A stretch of 8,673 bases of DNA from Holdemanella porci (GTDB lineage: Bacteria > Bacillota_I > Bacilli_A > Erysipelotrichales > Erysipelotrichaceae). The position numbers and the translations under genes were made by a program. Positions 1 to 7,400 of the stretch are shown here, piece after piece. The DNA lies in NCBI RefSeq assembly GCF_019052655.1, contig NZ_JAHQVB010000074.1, positions 1 through 8,673 on the forward strand. Reading direction: 5' to 3'. A model generated the notes under the pieces. It was not told the DNA's origin and did not search any database. It saw only the letters and a program-made list of their open reading frames with translations. Position 1 is the stretch's first letter, and each line of letters starts with the position of its first letter.

Positions 1-29
1 GTGATTATTTTGTATAACATTTTTTTGAT

Positions 30-57
30 ACCACCCGCATAGCAGGTGGTTTTGTTG
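30..57 (+). terminator. Rho-independent terminator of a gene left of the window
   Basis: A 6 bp stem (ACCACC at 30-35 with GGTGGT at 45-50) encloses a 9-base loop that can form two more G-C pairs (37-38 with 42-43). It is followed on the plus strand by a T-rich tract, TTTTGTTGTTT. The minus strand has no T tract after the hairpin, so it works in the plus direction and ends a transcript that enters from outside the window. No reading frame belonging to that gene is visible here. Confidence 0.75.
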
Positions 58-96
58 TTTCGTACTTCGTACTCAACCAGCTAAAGCCAAAAGCAT

Positions 97-138
97 AAAA
101 ACAAAAAGGAATTGAATGATTTCACACACTCAATTCCT
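97..138 (-). terminator. Rho-independent terminator of the degV operon
   Basis: Read on the minus strand, a 9 bp perfect stem (AGGAATTGA at 107-115 with TCAATTCCT at 130-138) encloses a 14-base loop and is followed by TTTTTGTTTTT (107 down to 97). The stem starts inside the stop codon (137-139) of the second degV gene, so the coding region and the terminator touch. The unit therefore ends here and does not read on to the left. Confidence 0.85.
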
Positions 139-994
139 ATTGCTCTTTCATTTCATTAAATACTTGTAAAGCTAGACAGCCTAGTCCCGTATGAATTCCA
201 ACTGCACTTACTAAATTGATTACTTTTACTTTAGCGCCTTCAATTTGGTTTTCAATCTTTTGCGCATATTCTTTTGCAGCTTCTAACGCGTCTACGTGCG
301 CAACAATAAATGTATAATTAGAATTTACATTTAATTCTTTTAAATGTTTAATAACACGATCTTGAGCACGTTTCATTGTACGAACTTTATCTAATACATC
401 TACTTTTCCATTCGTACTTTTATCAATGTGTAAAACAGGTTTGATTTTCAATAAACCACCTAGTGCCGCAGCCATTGGTGTCAATCTTCCACCACGTTTC
501 ATATGATCTAAATCATCACACAACAACACAGTTTCACAACTATCCGCAATGTTTTGTAGTTTTTTAATAATTTCATCAATTGGAATGTTTGCTTCATACA
601 TCTTTTTAGCTGCTTCAATCATACATCCTTGTTCAACCGCTGTGCAATAACAATCAACGCCTACAAATTTCATTTCTAATTGATTCGCAATCATTTCCAT
701 AGAATCCAATGTTCCGGATAATCCTCGACAAATAGGAACCGCAAAAATTGTGTCATATCCTTCATTTTTTAATTCTTTAAAACAATCTTGAATTTTACCT
801 AAACTAGGCAAGGATGTTCTCAACACTTTTTTTTCATGTAATTTTTGAATCACTTCAGAATATGTAATTTCTGTATATTCATCTTTTGATTCTTCATCAC
901 AAGTAATTTGTAATGGAAGACAATAAATTCCTTTTTCTTTCCAATAGTCTGGATGCTGGCCTGTTCCGGTATCCGTCACAAATGCAATCTTCAT
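137..994 (-). CDS. degV: DegV/FakB family fatty-acid-binding protein (second of a tandem pair)
   Basis: A 285-residue DegV-family protein, the usual family length (about 280). Known members (S. aureus FakB1/FakB2) bind a free fatty acid and present it to the kinase FakA, which makes acyl-phosphate for phospholipid synthesis. Visible family motifs are the TS-x-PS segment at T60-S61, the GLSGT loop with S93, the basic core LDHMKRGGRLTP (about 161-172) followed by LLKIKP, and the C-terminal HTG at 268-270. The N-terminal Asp loop is non-standard: TDTGTG replaces the usual DSTADL-type motif. The protein has ten cysteines, against one in its neighbour. The start is well supported: an AAAGGGGG site lies 7 bases upstream, inside the end of the preceding gene, and the ATG follows that gene's stop after 2 bases, which suggests translational coupling. 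The ligand is unknown. FakA is not in the window, so a Fak role is inference. Confidence 0.93.
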   Translation of the reverse strand: MKIAFVTDTGTGQHPDYWKEKGIYCLPLQITCDEESKDEYTEITYSEVIQKLHEKKVLRTSLPSLGKIQDCFKELKNEGYDTIFAVPICRGLSGTLDSMEMIANQLEMKFVGVDCYCTAVEQGCMIEAAKKMYEANIPIDEIIKKLQNIADSCETVLLCDDLDHMKRGGRLTPMAAALGGLLKIKPVLHIDKSTNGKVDVLDKVRTMKRAQDRVIKHLKELNVNSNYTFIVAHVDALEAAKEYAQKIENQIEGAKVKVINLVSAVGIHTGLGCLALQVFNEMKEQ

Positions 995-996
995 AA

Positions 997-1857
997 CTAG
1001 GCCCCCTTTACTTTTTTCACAAATTGAACGCCTACAGCACCTAATCCTGTATGTACTGCAATAACGGCATACATTGGATCTATATGAATTTGAATGTCTT
1101 CGCCAAACACATCGTGTAGCTCATCAATCACCAATTGTGTACCTTCTTGATTTTCTCCGTTTAACACATAAAATTCATAATCTTGTGCATTCGCATCTTT
1201 TGAAATCACTTTAACAGCTTTTTTAATAGCTTTGGACATTGTACGTACTTTATCAAAAACATCGACTTTTCCTTCAGTATTTTTAGATACTTCCAAGATT
1301 GGTTTGATTTTCAACATTCCTGCAAGCTTAGCTGCCATTGGAGTTAATCGTCCCCCCTTAGCTAGATGATCTAAATCTTCTGGAATTAAAAAACCACGTG
1401 AATGATCTACACTGTCTTTTAAACGTGAAATGATTTCTTCTGGGTGTATTTCTTGTTCAACTAATTTTTGAGCTGATAACACCAAATATTTTTCCACACC
1501 TAAAGTAGTATATATATCTAATGTATGAATTTTAACCCCATGCCATTTACCAGATGCCTGTATTGCCTGATTTGTTCCTGATAATCCATTTGATAGAGTT
1601 ATCAAAATAACATCCGTAATACCATTATTTTTATATGATTCTAATAAAGCCTCAATATCGCCTAATGGTGGCATGCTTGTTTGAGGCATAAAGCCTCTTT
1701 CTAAGAATGAATTTAATTCTTCTACTGTTAAATTCACCCCATCTAAATATGTTTTATCTTCTATTTGAACCTGTAAAGGTAAAAAATCAATTCCTAACGC
1801 TTGTGCTTCTTGTTTGGTTAATCCACAACCACTTTCTGTCAATACTCGAGCCTTCAT
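997..1857 (-). CDS. degV: DegV/FakB family fatty-acid-binding protein (first of a tandem pair)
   Basis: A 286-residue DegV-family protein and the promoter-proximal gene of the pair. It aligns with its neighbour without gaps through the first 95 residues: TS at 60-61 and GLSGT with S93 fall at identical positions. It also shares the LDHLAKGGRLTPMAA core, the LKIKP segment, a KVDVFDKVRTM segment and C-terminal HTG (269-271). These residues form the fatty-acid carboxylate pocket in characterised DegV/FakB proteins. The N-terminal loop reads TESGCG, with Glu8 where the family normally has Asp; the paralogue keeps Asp8. Its single cysteine is C11, in that loop. The ATG is preceded by a strong AAGGAGGG site (1863-1870) 5 bases upstream, which fixes the start. 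The likely role is binding a fatty acid for activation by a FakA-type kinase encoded elsewhere. The two copies may differ in chain specificity, as FakB1 and FakB2 do, but that is inference. Confidence 0.93.
   Translation of the reverse strand: MKARVLTESGCGLTKQEAQALGIDFLPLQVQIEDKTYLDGVNLTVEELNSFLERGFMPQTSMPPLGDIEALLESYKNNGITDVILITLSNGLSGTNQAIQASGKWHGVKIHTLDIYTTLGVEKYLVLSAQKLVEQEIHPEEIISRLKDSVDHSRGFLIPEDLDHLAKGGRLTPMAAKLAGMLKIKPILEVSKNTEGKVDVFDKVRTMSKAIKKAVKVISKDANAQDYEFYVLNGENQEGTQLVIDELHDVFGEDIQIHIDPMYAVIAVHTGLGAVGVQFVKKVKGA
1002..1009 (-). promoter_or_regulatory. Ribosome binding site of the second degV gene, inside the first
   Basis: AAAGGGGG on the minus strand lies 7 bases before the ATG at 994 and overlaps the last codons of the upstream degV gene, whose stop is at 997-999. 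Ribosomes finishing the first gene are thus placed directly at the next start, consistent with coupled, near-equal production of the two proteins. Confidence 0.75.
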
Positions 1858-1887
1858 TAAAACCCTCCTTTTTTCGAAATCATCCTA

Positions 1888-1916
1888 ATCCTAACATGAA
1901 ATATTAATTTTCTCAA
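1888..1916 (-). promoter_or_regulatory. Promoter of the degV operon
   Basis: On the minus strand, TTGAGA (1911-1916, one mismatch to TTGACA) is separated by exactly 17 bases from TAGGAT (1888-1893). A TG dinucleotide one base upstream of the -10 gives an extended -10 (TGTTAGGAT). The predicted start is near 1881, leaving a leader of about 24 bases that contains the AAGGAGGG site. It overlaps the oppositely directed ABC promoter. Confidence 0.65.
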
Positions 1917-1930
1917 ATGTCTGATATAAT
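1902..1930 (+). promoter_or_regulatory. Promoter of the ABC transporter operon
   Basis: A perfect TATAAT (1925-1930) is preceded by TGA, giving the extended -10 TGATATAAT (1922-1930). The best -35 at 17 bases spacing is the weak TATTAA (1902-1907), so the extended -10 probably carries most of the strength. Transcription should start around 1936-1938, next to or at the ribosome binding site, so the mRNA leader would be only about 12-16 bases. Confidence 0.65.
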
Positions 1931-1939
1931 TAGTTTGAG
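1912..1939. repeat. Inverted repeat spanning the ABC promoter -10 (possible operator)
   Basis: CTCAAA (1912-1917) and TTTGAG (1934-1939) are perfect inverted copies separated by 16 bases, with centres 22 bp apart (about two helical turns). The left arm covers most of the degV -35 and the right arm covers the ABC start site and ribosome binding site. A dimeric regulator bound here could affect both directions. With 6 bp arms in AT-rich DNA, chance is a real possibility. Confidence 0.3.
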
Positions 1940-1951
1940 GTGATTTATATG
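1937..1951 (+). promoter_or_regulatory. Ribosome binding site that fixes the ABC ATPase start at 1949
   Basis: GAGGTG (1937-1942) lies 6 bases before the ATG at 1949-1951. An in-frame GTG at 1940 would add three residues, but it lies within this ribosome binding site and has no site of its own, so the ATG is the better start. Confidence 0.8.
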
Positions 1952-2653
1952 AGCGCTTTCATTTCTTTTGAAAATGTAAAAAAGACTTATCATATGGGCG
2001 AAATCGACATACATGCCTTAGATAATGTGAGTTTTGAAATACAACAAGGCGAGTTTGTGATTATCGCAGGAGCCAGTGGTGCTGGTAAAAGTACTATCCT
2101 AAATCTACTGGGTGGAATGGATACTGTCAGTGAAGGAAGAATCATTGTAGATGGTCGTGAAATCAGTTCTTATAAAGAAAAGGATATGACACTTTATAGA
2201 AGATATGATGTTGGATTTGTTTTTCAGTTTTATAATCTAGTTCAAAATCTTACTCTTCGCGAAAATGTTGAACTTGCAACACAAATTTGTAAGAAACCAC
2301 TTGATACAGATGAAACTATAGAACTTGTTGGACTAAAAGATAGAATGTTCAACTTCCCTAGCCAGCTTTCTGGCGGTGAGCAGCAGCGTGTTGCAATCGC
2401 AAGAGCATTAGCTAAAAACCCAAAGCTTTTACTTTGTGATGAACCCACAGGTGCTTTGGATTATCAAACAGGTAAACAAGTTCTTAAGGTCTTACAAGAT
2501 ACGTGTAGAACGCAAAATAAAACTGTCATAGTTATTACCCACAACTTAGCATTAACACCAATGGGAGATAAGGTCATTAAAGTTCGTAGTGGAAAAATTG
2601 AAAGTATTACATGTAATGAGCATCCTATGGATGTAAATGACATAGAGTATTAA
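1949..2653 (+). CDS. ABC transporter ATP-binding protein, MacB/LolD type
   Basis: A 234-residue cytoplasmic ATPase that should energise the permease encoded immediately downstream. All nucleotide-binding motifs are intact (numbered from the ATG at 1949): Walker [10 protein letters not shown] at 41-49, Q-loop Gln93 in FVFQFYNL, signature LSGGEQQR at 140-147, Walker [13 protein letters not shown] with D164 and E165, and the switch His198 in VITHN. The [12 protein letters not shown] and DEPTGALD wording and the short length are typical of the MacB/LolD/FtsE/BceA group, which pairs with FtsX-like permeases and not with classical importers. The stop is separated by one base from the permease ATG, so the two are co-translated as an operon. 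The promoter at 1902-1930 drives the unit. Confidence in ATPase activity is very high; the substrate is unknown. Confidence 0.95.
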   Translation: MSAFISFENVKKTYHMGEIDIHALDNVSFEIQQGEFVIIAGASGAGKSTILNLLGGMDTVSEGRIIVDGREISSYKEKDMTLYRRYDVGFVFQFYNLVQNLTLRENVELATQICKKPLDTDETIELVGLKDRMFNFPSQLSGGEQQRVAIARALAKNPKLLLCDEPTGALDYQTGKQVLKVLQDTCRTQNKTVIVITHNLALTPMGDKVIKVRSGKIESITCNEHPMDVNDIEY

Positions 2654-2654
2654 T

Positions 2655-5600
2655 ATGCCTTCTTCTTATTTAAAAGATATTTTCCGTGAAATTAAAATCT
2701 CCCTCGGTCGTTTTCTATCTATCCTTTGTATTGTCGCAATTGGTGTGGCATTCTTTGCCGGAATTAAAGCGAGTGCACCGGATATGAAAAACAGTGCCGA
2801 TATGTATTTTGATACATATAATGTTCAAGATATACAAATCTATTCAACTTTGGGACTTACCAAGAAAGATGTAAAGGCCATTCAAAAATTAAAAGGTGTC
2901 AAATCCGTACAGCCAAACTTTTCAATGGATACATTGTCTCAGATTGATTCAACACAAATGGTTATTAAAGTCATTTCTTATGAGATTGATCAAAAGATGA
3001 ATAAGATCCGTGTAGTCGAAGGAAGAATGCCTGAAAGAGAAAATGAGTGTTTGATTGAGGCTAGCTCTGCTACAAATAAATTATATGGTACTTTCCATAT
3101 TGGAGATACAATCAAATTACAGAGTGGTACAGATGAAGCTTTATCTAACTCCTTGAAAAACACAAAATATAAAATTGTAGGTACTTGTTATAATCCGAAT
3201 TACTTATCTTATGAGAAAGGATCAAGTAATATTGGATCAGGAACGGTAAACTCTTTTATATATATACAAAATTCAAATGTTTTAAAGGATTATTATACAG
3301 AAGTTGATGTTTGTGTTAAGGGTGCAAAAGAATTAGATTGTTATAGCGATGCATATTTTGATGTTGTTGATCCTGTATTAAAAAGAATCAAAAAAATCGC
3401 AAACAAACAAATCGATGTACGTATTCAGTCTTATCAATCTGAATTAGATGGAAAAAAACAGGAAGCAAACGATGAATTGAATGATGCAGAAAATAAATTA
3501 AATGATGCTCAAGATAAGATTGATTCGGGGCTTGCAGAGATTCAAAGTAATGAAATTAAGCTTCAGAATTCTAAAAATCAAATTGATCAATGGTGGAATG
3601 AATATTATGCAAATTTACAATTATTAGATAATATTCCTACTTTACAAAATGCGATTGCTCAAATTGAAGAGAGTGAACAAAAACTTCCTGAGTTATTGTC
3701 TCAGAAAGAACAAGCTGAAAATGGTTTGAATCAAATTAATGCCGCAATGGATGACCTTAATATGCAACGTAAAATGATTCAAGATTCTATTCATTTGATA
3801 GACATCTCAATTGAAAAGGCTCAAAACACACCTACTACAGATGAATCATCTGAAGCTATAAAGAATAAAGTAATTGAAAACCTAAACAATGGAAAAGTAT
3901 ATCTGCAAGGAAAAATCGCTGAAATTGACAGTACAATAGCTAAAAAAGCTGAGTTAGAAGCGGCTATACCACAACTTCAGGATGCGATCGACCAAATCCA
4001 AGCAGGTGTCGCAAAAAAGGCTAAATTACAATCTCAGTTAAATCAGTTATTAAATGCAAAAAATCAATTAAACAGTGCCTATGTTAATTTAATAAATGGT
4101 GAATCTCAATATGAGGATGGAGTATCCAAAATTCAAGATGCCAAAAATGCAATAAATTCAAACATTGAAAAGCTAGCACTATCTAAAGCAGAGTTTAATG
4201 TTCGAAAACACGATGCCTTAAAAGAAATAAATGAGGCACAAGAAGAAATTGATAAGATGAGAGGTAAATGGATTGTTTTAGATCGTGACTCCCATTATTC
4301 TTATCGTGATTATGGAGCCTGTGCAGACCGTATGGATGGTATTGCCAAAGTATTCCCTGTATTCTTCTTCTTAGTGGCTGCTCTAGTTTGCATGACAACG
4401 ATGACAAGAATGGTTGATGAACAAAGAAATGAAATGGGAACTTTAAAAGCTCTTGGTTATTCAAAAAGTCATATTGCACTTAAATATATAATCTATGCAT
4501 TTAGTGCAAGTGTTTTAGGATCTATTTTAGGATGTTCTTTAGGAATGTATTTGTTCCCAACTGTCATCTTTAATGCTTGGAACACTTTATATAACATTGA
4601 AAAAATTCATTTTTTATTCCAGCCTGGTCTTATCTTATTAGCCAGTGGCTCTGTAACTGGTATTACTTTACTAGCCACACTATATTCTATTTATAGTGAA
4701 TTAATTGAAATGCCTAGTCAGTTAATGCGTCCTAAAGCTGCAAAAGCTGGTAAGAAAATTATGCTTGAAAAAATTCCACTTATATGGAAACGTTTTTCTT
4801 TCTTACAGAAGGTAACCGCAAGAAATATTTTCCGTTATAAAAAACGATTCTTCATGACTATTATAGGAATTGCAGGATGTTCTGCCTTATTAGTGGCTGG
4901 CTTTGGTATCAATGATAGTATTTCAGATATTGTAAACCAACAATATAATGTCATCTATCACTATGATGCCACAATTTCAGCCAAATCAAGTGAAATGACA
5001 TCTCAAATACATTCTTTAAAGGGGATTAAAGATGTATATGAGGAAGATCATCTTGCGGTAACTACGAAGATTGACAATAAAGACCTTTCTACTACGGTCC
5101 ATATTATTTCAAATCATGATAAATTTAAAGATTTCTGTACTTTATTTAACGGTAACAAAGAATTTGATCTTGATGATTCTTCAGTATTAATATCTCAAAA
5201 AATGGCTACTAAATTGAACAAAAAGGCTGGAGACATGATTACATTAAAAGATACCAATAATAAAGTTATTAAAGCTAAAATCAAGGGTGTATTTACAAAT
5301 TATGTTGGCCACCACATCTATGCAAGTGAATCGTTATACAAGAGTTGGAATACAAATGCAAAAACAACGCATATTTACTTAATTAAGTCTAAAAAAACAA
5401 CTAAGAAGTTTGAACGAAATTTAGGTAATAAAATTATGAATATTGACGGTGTGCAAAGCGTAACTTTCTATTCATCTCTACAAAAAAACTTTAAAGACAT
5501 GATTAGTAGTATTTCCTATATCGTTGTTGTACTTGTTATTTCAGCAGCATGTCTTGCATTTGTAGTTTTATACAATCTAAGCAATGTTAATATTTCCGAA

Positions 5601-5912
5601 AGAAAACGTGAGATTGCAACAATTAAAGTTCTTGGTTTTACAAGAAAAGAGGTAGATGCATATATCAATCGTGAAACCGTTCTATTAACTATTTTAGGTT
5701 CATTGATTGGTTTAGTAATTGGTGTAGCATTACATCACTTAATTATGAACTTAGCTGAAATGGATGATATTATGTTTGGTAGAACAATCAATTCAATATC
5801 TTATGTGATTAGTTTTGTGATGACAATTGTTTTCAATGCAATCATCAATTTGTGCATGCATAAAAAATTAAATAACATTCAAATGGTTGATTCATTAAAA
5901 GCTGTGGAATAA
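2655..5912 (+). CDS. FtsX-like ABC transporter permease with a long extracellular coiled-coil insertion
   Basis: A 1085-residue membrane protein, partner of the preceding ATPase. It holds two FtsX/MacB-type halves. Half one: TM1 (about 19-36), extracellular domain, TM2 (565-584), TM3 (609-632), TM4 (655-680). Half two: TM5 (732-751), extracellular domain 752-950, TM6 (951-973), TM7 (1007-1027), TM8 (1047-1067). Each half has the cytoplasmic FtsX motif after its second helix: EMGTLKALG (593-601) and EIATIKVLG (986-994). The sequences before TM1 and TM5 also resemble each other, consistent with internal duplication. The first extracellular domain has a MacB-like part (about 40-245) and then a Lys/Glu/Gln/Asn/Leu-rich, glycine-poor coiled coil at about 255-535. 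A break at NTPTTDESS (391-399) suggests an antiparallel hairpin. The start follows the ATPase stop after one base and has only a weak AGAG site, implying coupled translation; the next Met is beyond TM1. The transported substrate, or a purely mechanical role, cannot be decided here. Confidence 0.92.
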   Translation: MPSSYLKDIFREIKISLGRFLSILCIVAIGVAFFAGIKASAPDMKNSADMYFDTYNVQDIQIYSTLGLTKKDVKAIQKLKGVKSVQPNFSMDTLSQIDSTQMVIKVISYEIDQKMNKIRVVEGRMPERENECLIEASSATNKLYGTFHIGDTIKLQSGTDEALSNSLKNTKYKIVGTCYNPNYLSYEKGSSNIGSGTVNSFIYIQNSNVLKDYYTEVDVCVKGAKELDCYSDAYFDVVDPVLKRIKKIANKQIDVRIQSYQSELDGKKQEANDELNDAENKLNDAQDKIDSGLAEIQSNEIKLQNSKNQIDQWWNEYYANLQLLDNIPTLQNAIAQIEESEQKLPELLSQKEQAENGLNQINAAMDDLNMQRKMIQDSIHLIDISIEKAQNTPTTDESSEAIKNKVIENLNNGKVYLQGKIAEIDSTIAKKAELEAAIPQLQDAIDQIQAGVAKKAKLQSQLNQLLNAKNQLNSAYVNLINGESQYEDGVSKIQDAKNAINSNIEKLALSKAEFNVRKHDALKEINEAQEEIDKMRGKWIVLDRDSHYSYRDYGACADRMDGIAKVFPVFFFLVAALVCMTTMTRMVDEQRNEMGTLKALGYSKSHIALKYIIYAFSASVLGSILGCSLGMYLFPTVIFNAWNTLYNIEKIHFLFQPGLILLASGSVTGITLLATLYSIYSELIEMPSQLMRPKAAKAGKKIMLEKIPLIWKRFSFLQKVTARNIFRYKKRFFMTIIGIAGCSALLVAGFGINDSISDIVNQQYNVIYHYDATISAKSSEMTSQIHSLKGIKDVYEEDHLAVTTKIDNKDLSTTVHIISNHDKFKDFCTLFNGNKEFDLDDSSVLISQKMATKLNKKAGDMITLKDTNNKVIKAKIKGVFTNYVGHHIYASESLYKSWNTNAKTTHIYLIKSKKTTKKFERNLGNKIMNIDGVQSVTFYSSLQKNFKDMISSISYIVVVLVISAACLAFVVLYNLSNVNISERKREIATIKVLGFTRKEVDAYINRETVLLTILGSLIGLVIGVALHHLIMNLAEMDDIMFGRTINSISYVISFVMTIVFNAIINLCMHKKLNNIQMVDSLKAVE

Positions 5913-5926
5913 CCCACAGCTTTTTT
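5897..5926 (+). terminator. Rho-independent terminator of the ABC transporter operon
   Basis: An 11 bp stem (AAAAGCTGTGG at 5897-5907 with CCACAGCTTTT at 5914-5924) closes a 6-base loop and runs into six T residues (5921-5926). The left arm is formed by the last sense codons of the permease and the stop codon lies in the loop, so the terminator is embedded in the end of the gene. Confidence 0.88.
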
Positions 5927-5931
5927 GTATT

Positions 5932-5953
5932 AAAAAGCCCTCAAAATGAGGGC
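5932..5953 (-). terminator. Rho-independent terminator of the pfkA-pyk operon
   Basis: On the minus strand a 7 bp perfect stem (GCCCTCA at 5937-5943 with TGAGGGC at 5947-5953) with a 3-base loop is followed by TTTTT (5936 down to 5932). It begins 8 bases after the pyk stop codon. It lies 5 bases from the opposing ABC terminator, so the convergent units are separated by two dedicated hairpins. Confidence 0.88.
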
Positions 5954-5961
5954 AATGTTAA

Positions 5962-7374
5962 CTAGATTTGAGCAATACGCATCATATTTGTGTTGCCTGA
6001 TCCGATTGGATATCCAGCAACAACAATGATGTGATCTCCTGTTTTGAATCCAGCTTGTAATGCTAAGTTACGAGCTAAATCAATATCATTTTCTTTATTA
6101 TTTTGAATATTTGAAACGACTGGAGTTACGCCATTAACTGGTAATAAACTACGTTGAGTCACTTCATCAAATGTAACAGCTAAAATTGGAGCACATGGAC
6201 GGAATTTAGCTAGACGACGAGCTGTATTTCCACTTTGTGTAAATGCAATAATACATTTAATATCAATTGCCAATGCAGTATCAGCTACTGAAATACCAAT
6301 TGCATCGTTTAAAGTACGTTTACTTGATTTAACATTAGCTTTCAAACGATCTTTATAAGGAATCATTGGTTCAATAGCATTTGCAATCTTAGTCATTGTT
6401 TGAACAGATTCAACTGGGTAATGACCTGCAGCTGATTCACCAGATAACATGATACAGTCTGTTCCATCCATAATAGCGTTAGCCACGTCACTTGCTTCTG
6501 CACGTGTTGGACGAGGATTTTCCTGCATAGATTCTAACATGTGTGTTGCAGTGATAGCTGGTTTACCAACTTCGTTTGCAGCAGCAATCATACGTTTTTG
6601 ATAAATAGGTACTAATTCTAAACTTACGTCTACACCTAAATCTCCACGAGCAACCATTACTCCATCTGCAACCTCTAAGATTTCGCGGATGTTATCAAAA
6701 CCTTCCTGGTTTTCAATTTTAGGGAAAATTTGAATCATATCTTTATTTTCATCAATCAAAATTTGACGAATTGCTAATACATCATCTTTACGACGAGTAA
6801 AACTTGCTGCAATATAGTCAACATCCATTTTACATCCGAAACGAATATCTGATTCATCTTTTTCAGAAATAAATGGCATACTTAACTTAATGCCTGGTAA
6901 ATTACATCCTTTACGACTCTTTAAGAAGTGAGGGTTGTTTACAACACCATGAATACGATCAGGAGTTACTTCAGTAAAAGTGACTTTCATTTTTCCGTCA
7001 TCCATTAAAATGTAATCACCAACTTTAACGTCGTTAAATACTTCCGGACAACGTAATGTAAATCTTTCGTGGTTTCCTAAAACTTCATCTTTTACTAAAT
7101 CGATTTCGTCACCTTCAACAAAATTACATCCACCATTTTCGAAATCACCTAAACGAATTTCAGGACCTTTAGTATCTAATAAAATACCAATAGGTTTTCC
7201 TGTTTCTTTACTAACCTCACGAATACGTTTAACACGTTCCGCATGTTCTTCATAGTCTCCATGAGAGAAATTTAAACGTGCGATGTTCATTCCAGCTTCA
7301 ACAAGTTTTGTTAAAACTTCTTTGCTCTCACTAGCTGGACCAATAGTACAAATAATTTTTGTTTTTTTGCTCAT
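5962..7374 (-). CDS. pyk: Pyruvate kinase
   Basis: Converts phosphoenolpyruvate and ADP to pyruvate and ATP, the last step of glycolysis, in the cytosol. Visible family signatures: TIGPAS (10-15), the N-terminal ARLNFSHG with R33, N35, S37 and H38, DTKGPEIR (67-74), a B domain at about 70-165, the catalytic signature IFPKIENQEGFDNI with K219 and metal ligand E221, metal ligand D245 in ARGDLG, catalytic T277, and PTRAEASDVANAIMDGTD. The C-terminal regulatory domain is present (FTQSGNTARRLAKFRP). At 470 residues it is the standard short form and lacks the extra C-terminal PEP-utiliser domain of Bacillus and Staphylococcus enzymes. One oddity is TATHMLESM, with His278 where Gln is usual. The ATG has a GGAAGG site (7383-7388) 8 bases upstream and lies 26 bases after the pfkA stop, so it is the second gene of the glycolytic operon. 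Confidence 0.97.
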   Translation of the reverse strand: MSKKTKIICTIGPASESKEVLTKLVEAGMNIARLNFSHGDYEEHAERVKRIREVSKETGKPIGILLDTKGPEIRLGDFENGGCNFVEGDEIDLVKDEVLGNHERFTLRCPEVFNDVKVGDYILMDDGKMKVTFTEVTPDRIHGVVNNPHFLKSRKGCNLPGIKLSMPFISEKDESDIRFGCKMDVDYIAASFTRRKDDVLAIRQILIDENKDMIQIFPKIENQEGFDNIREILEVADGVMVARGDLGVDVSLELVPIYQKRMIAAANEVGKPAITATHMLESMQENPRPTRAEASDVANAIMDGTDCIMLSGESAAGHYPVESVQTMTKIANAIEPMIPYKDRLKANVKSSKRTLNDAIGISVADTALAIDIKCIIAFTQSGNTARRLAKFRPCAPILAVTFDEVTQRSLLPVNGVTPVVSNIQNNKENDIDLARNLALQAGFKTGDHIIVVAGYPIGSGNTNMMRIAQI

Positions 7375-7400
7375 ATGTATATCCTTCCTTCTAATATATC

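Noticed and set aside
60..73. Short direct repeat CGTACTTCGTACT, considered as an attachment site or repeat family
   Set aside because: It occurs once, the unit is 6-7 bases, and no partner copy or mobile gene is present.
1707..1907. Plus-strand 66-codon open frame
   Set aside because: It lies antisense over the start of a clear degV gene and the divergent promoter, has no ribosome binding site and encodes no recognisable protein.
1940..1948. Upstream GTG start for the ABC ATPase
   Set aside because: The GTG is part of the GAGGTG ribosome binding site that serves the ATG at 1949.
2242..2448. Minus-strand 68-codon open frame
   Set aside because: It is antisense to the conserved ABC ATPase core motifs and has no promoter or family signature.
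4195..4479. Minus-strand 94-codon open frame rich in His and Leu
   Set aside because: It is antisense to the permease around TM2; its composition is what the reverse complement of that region produces.
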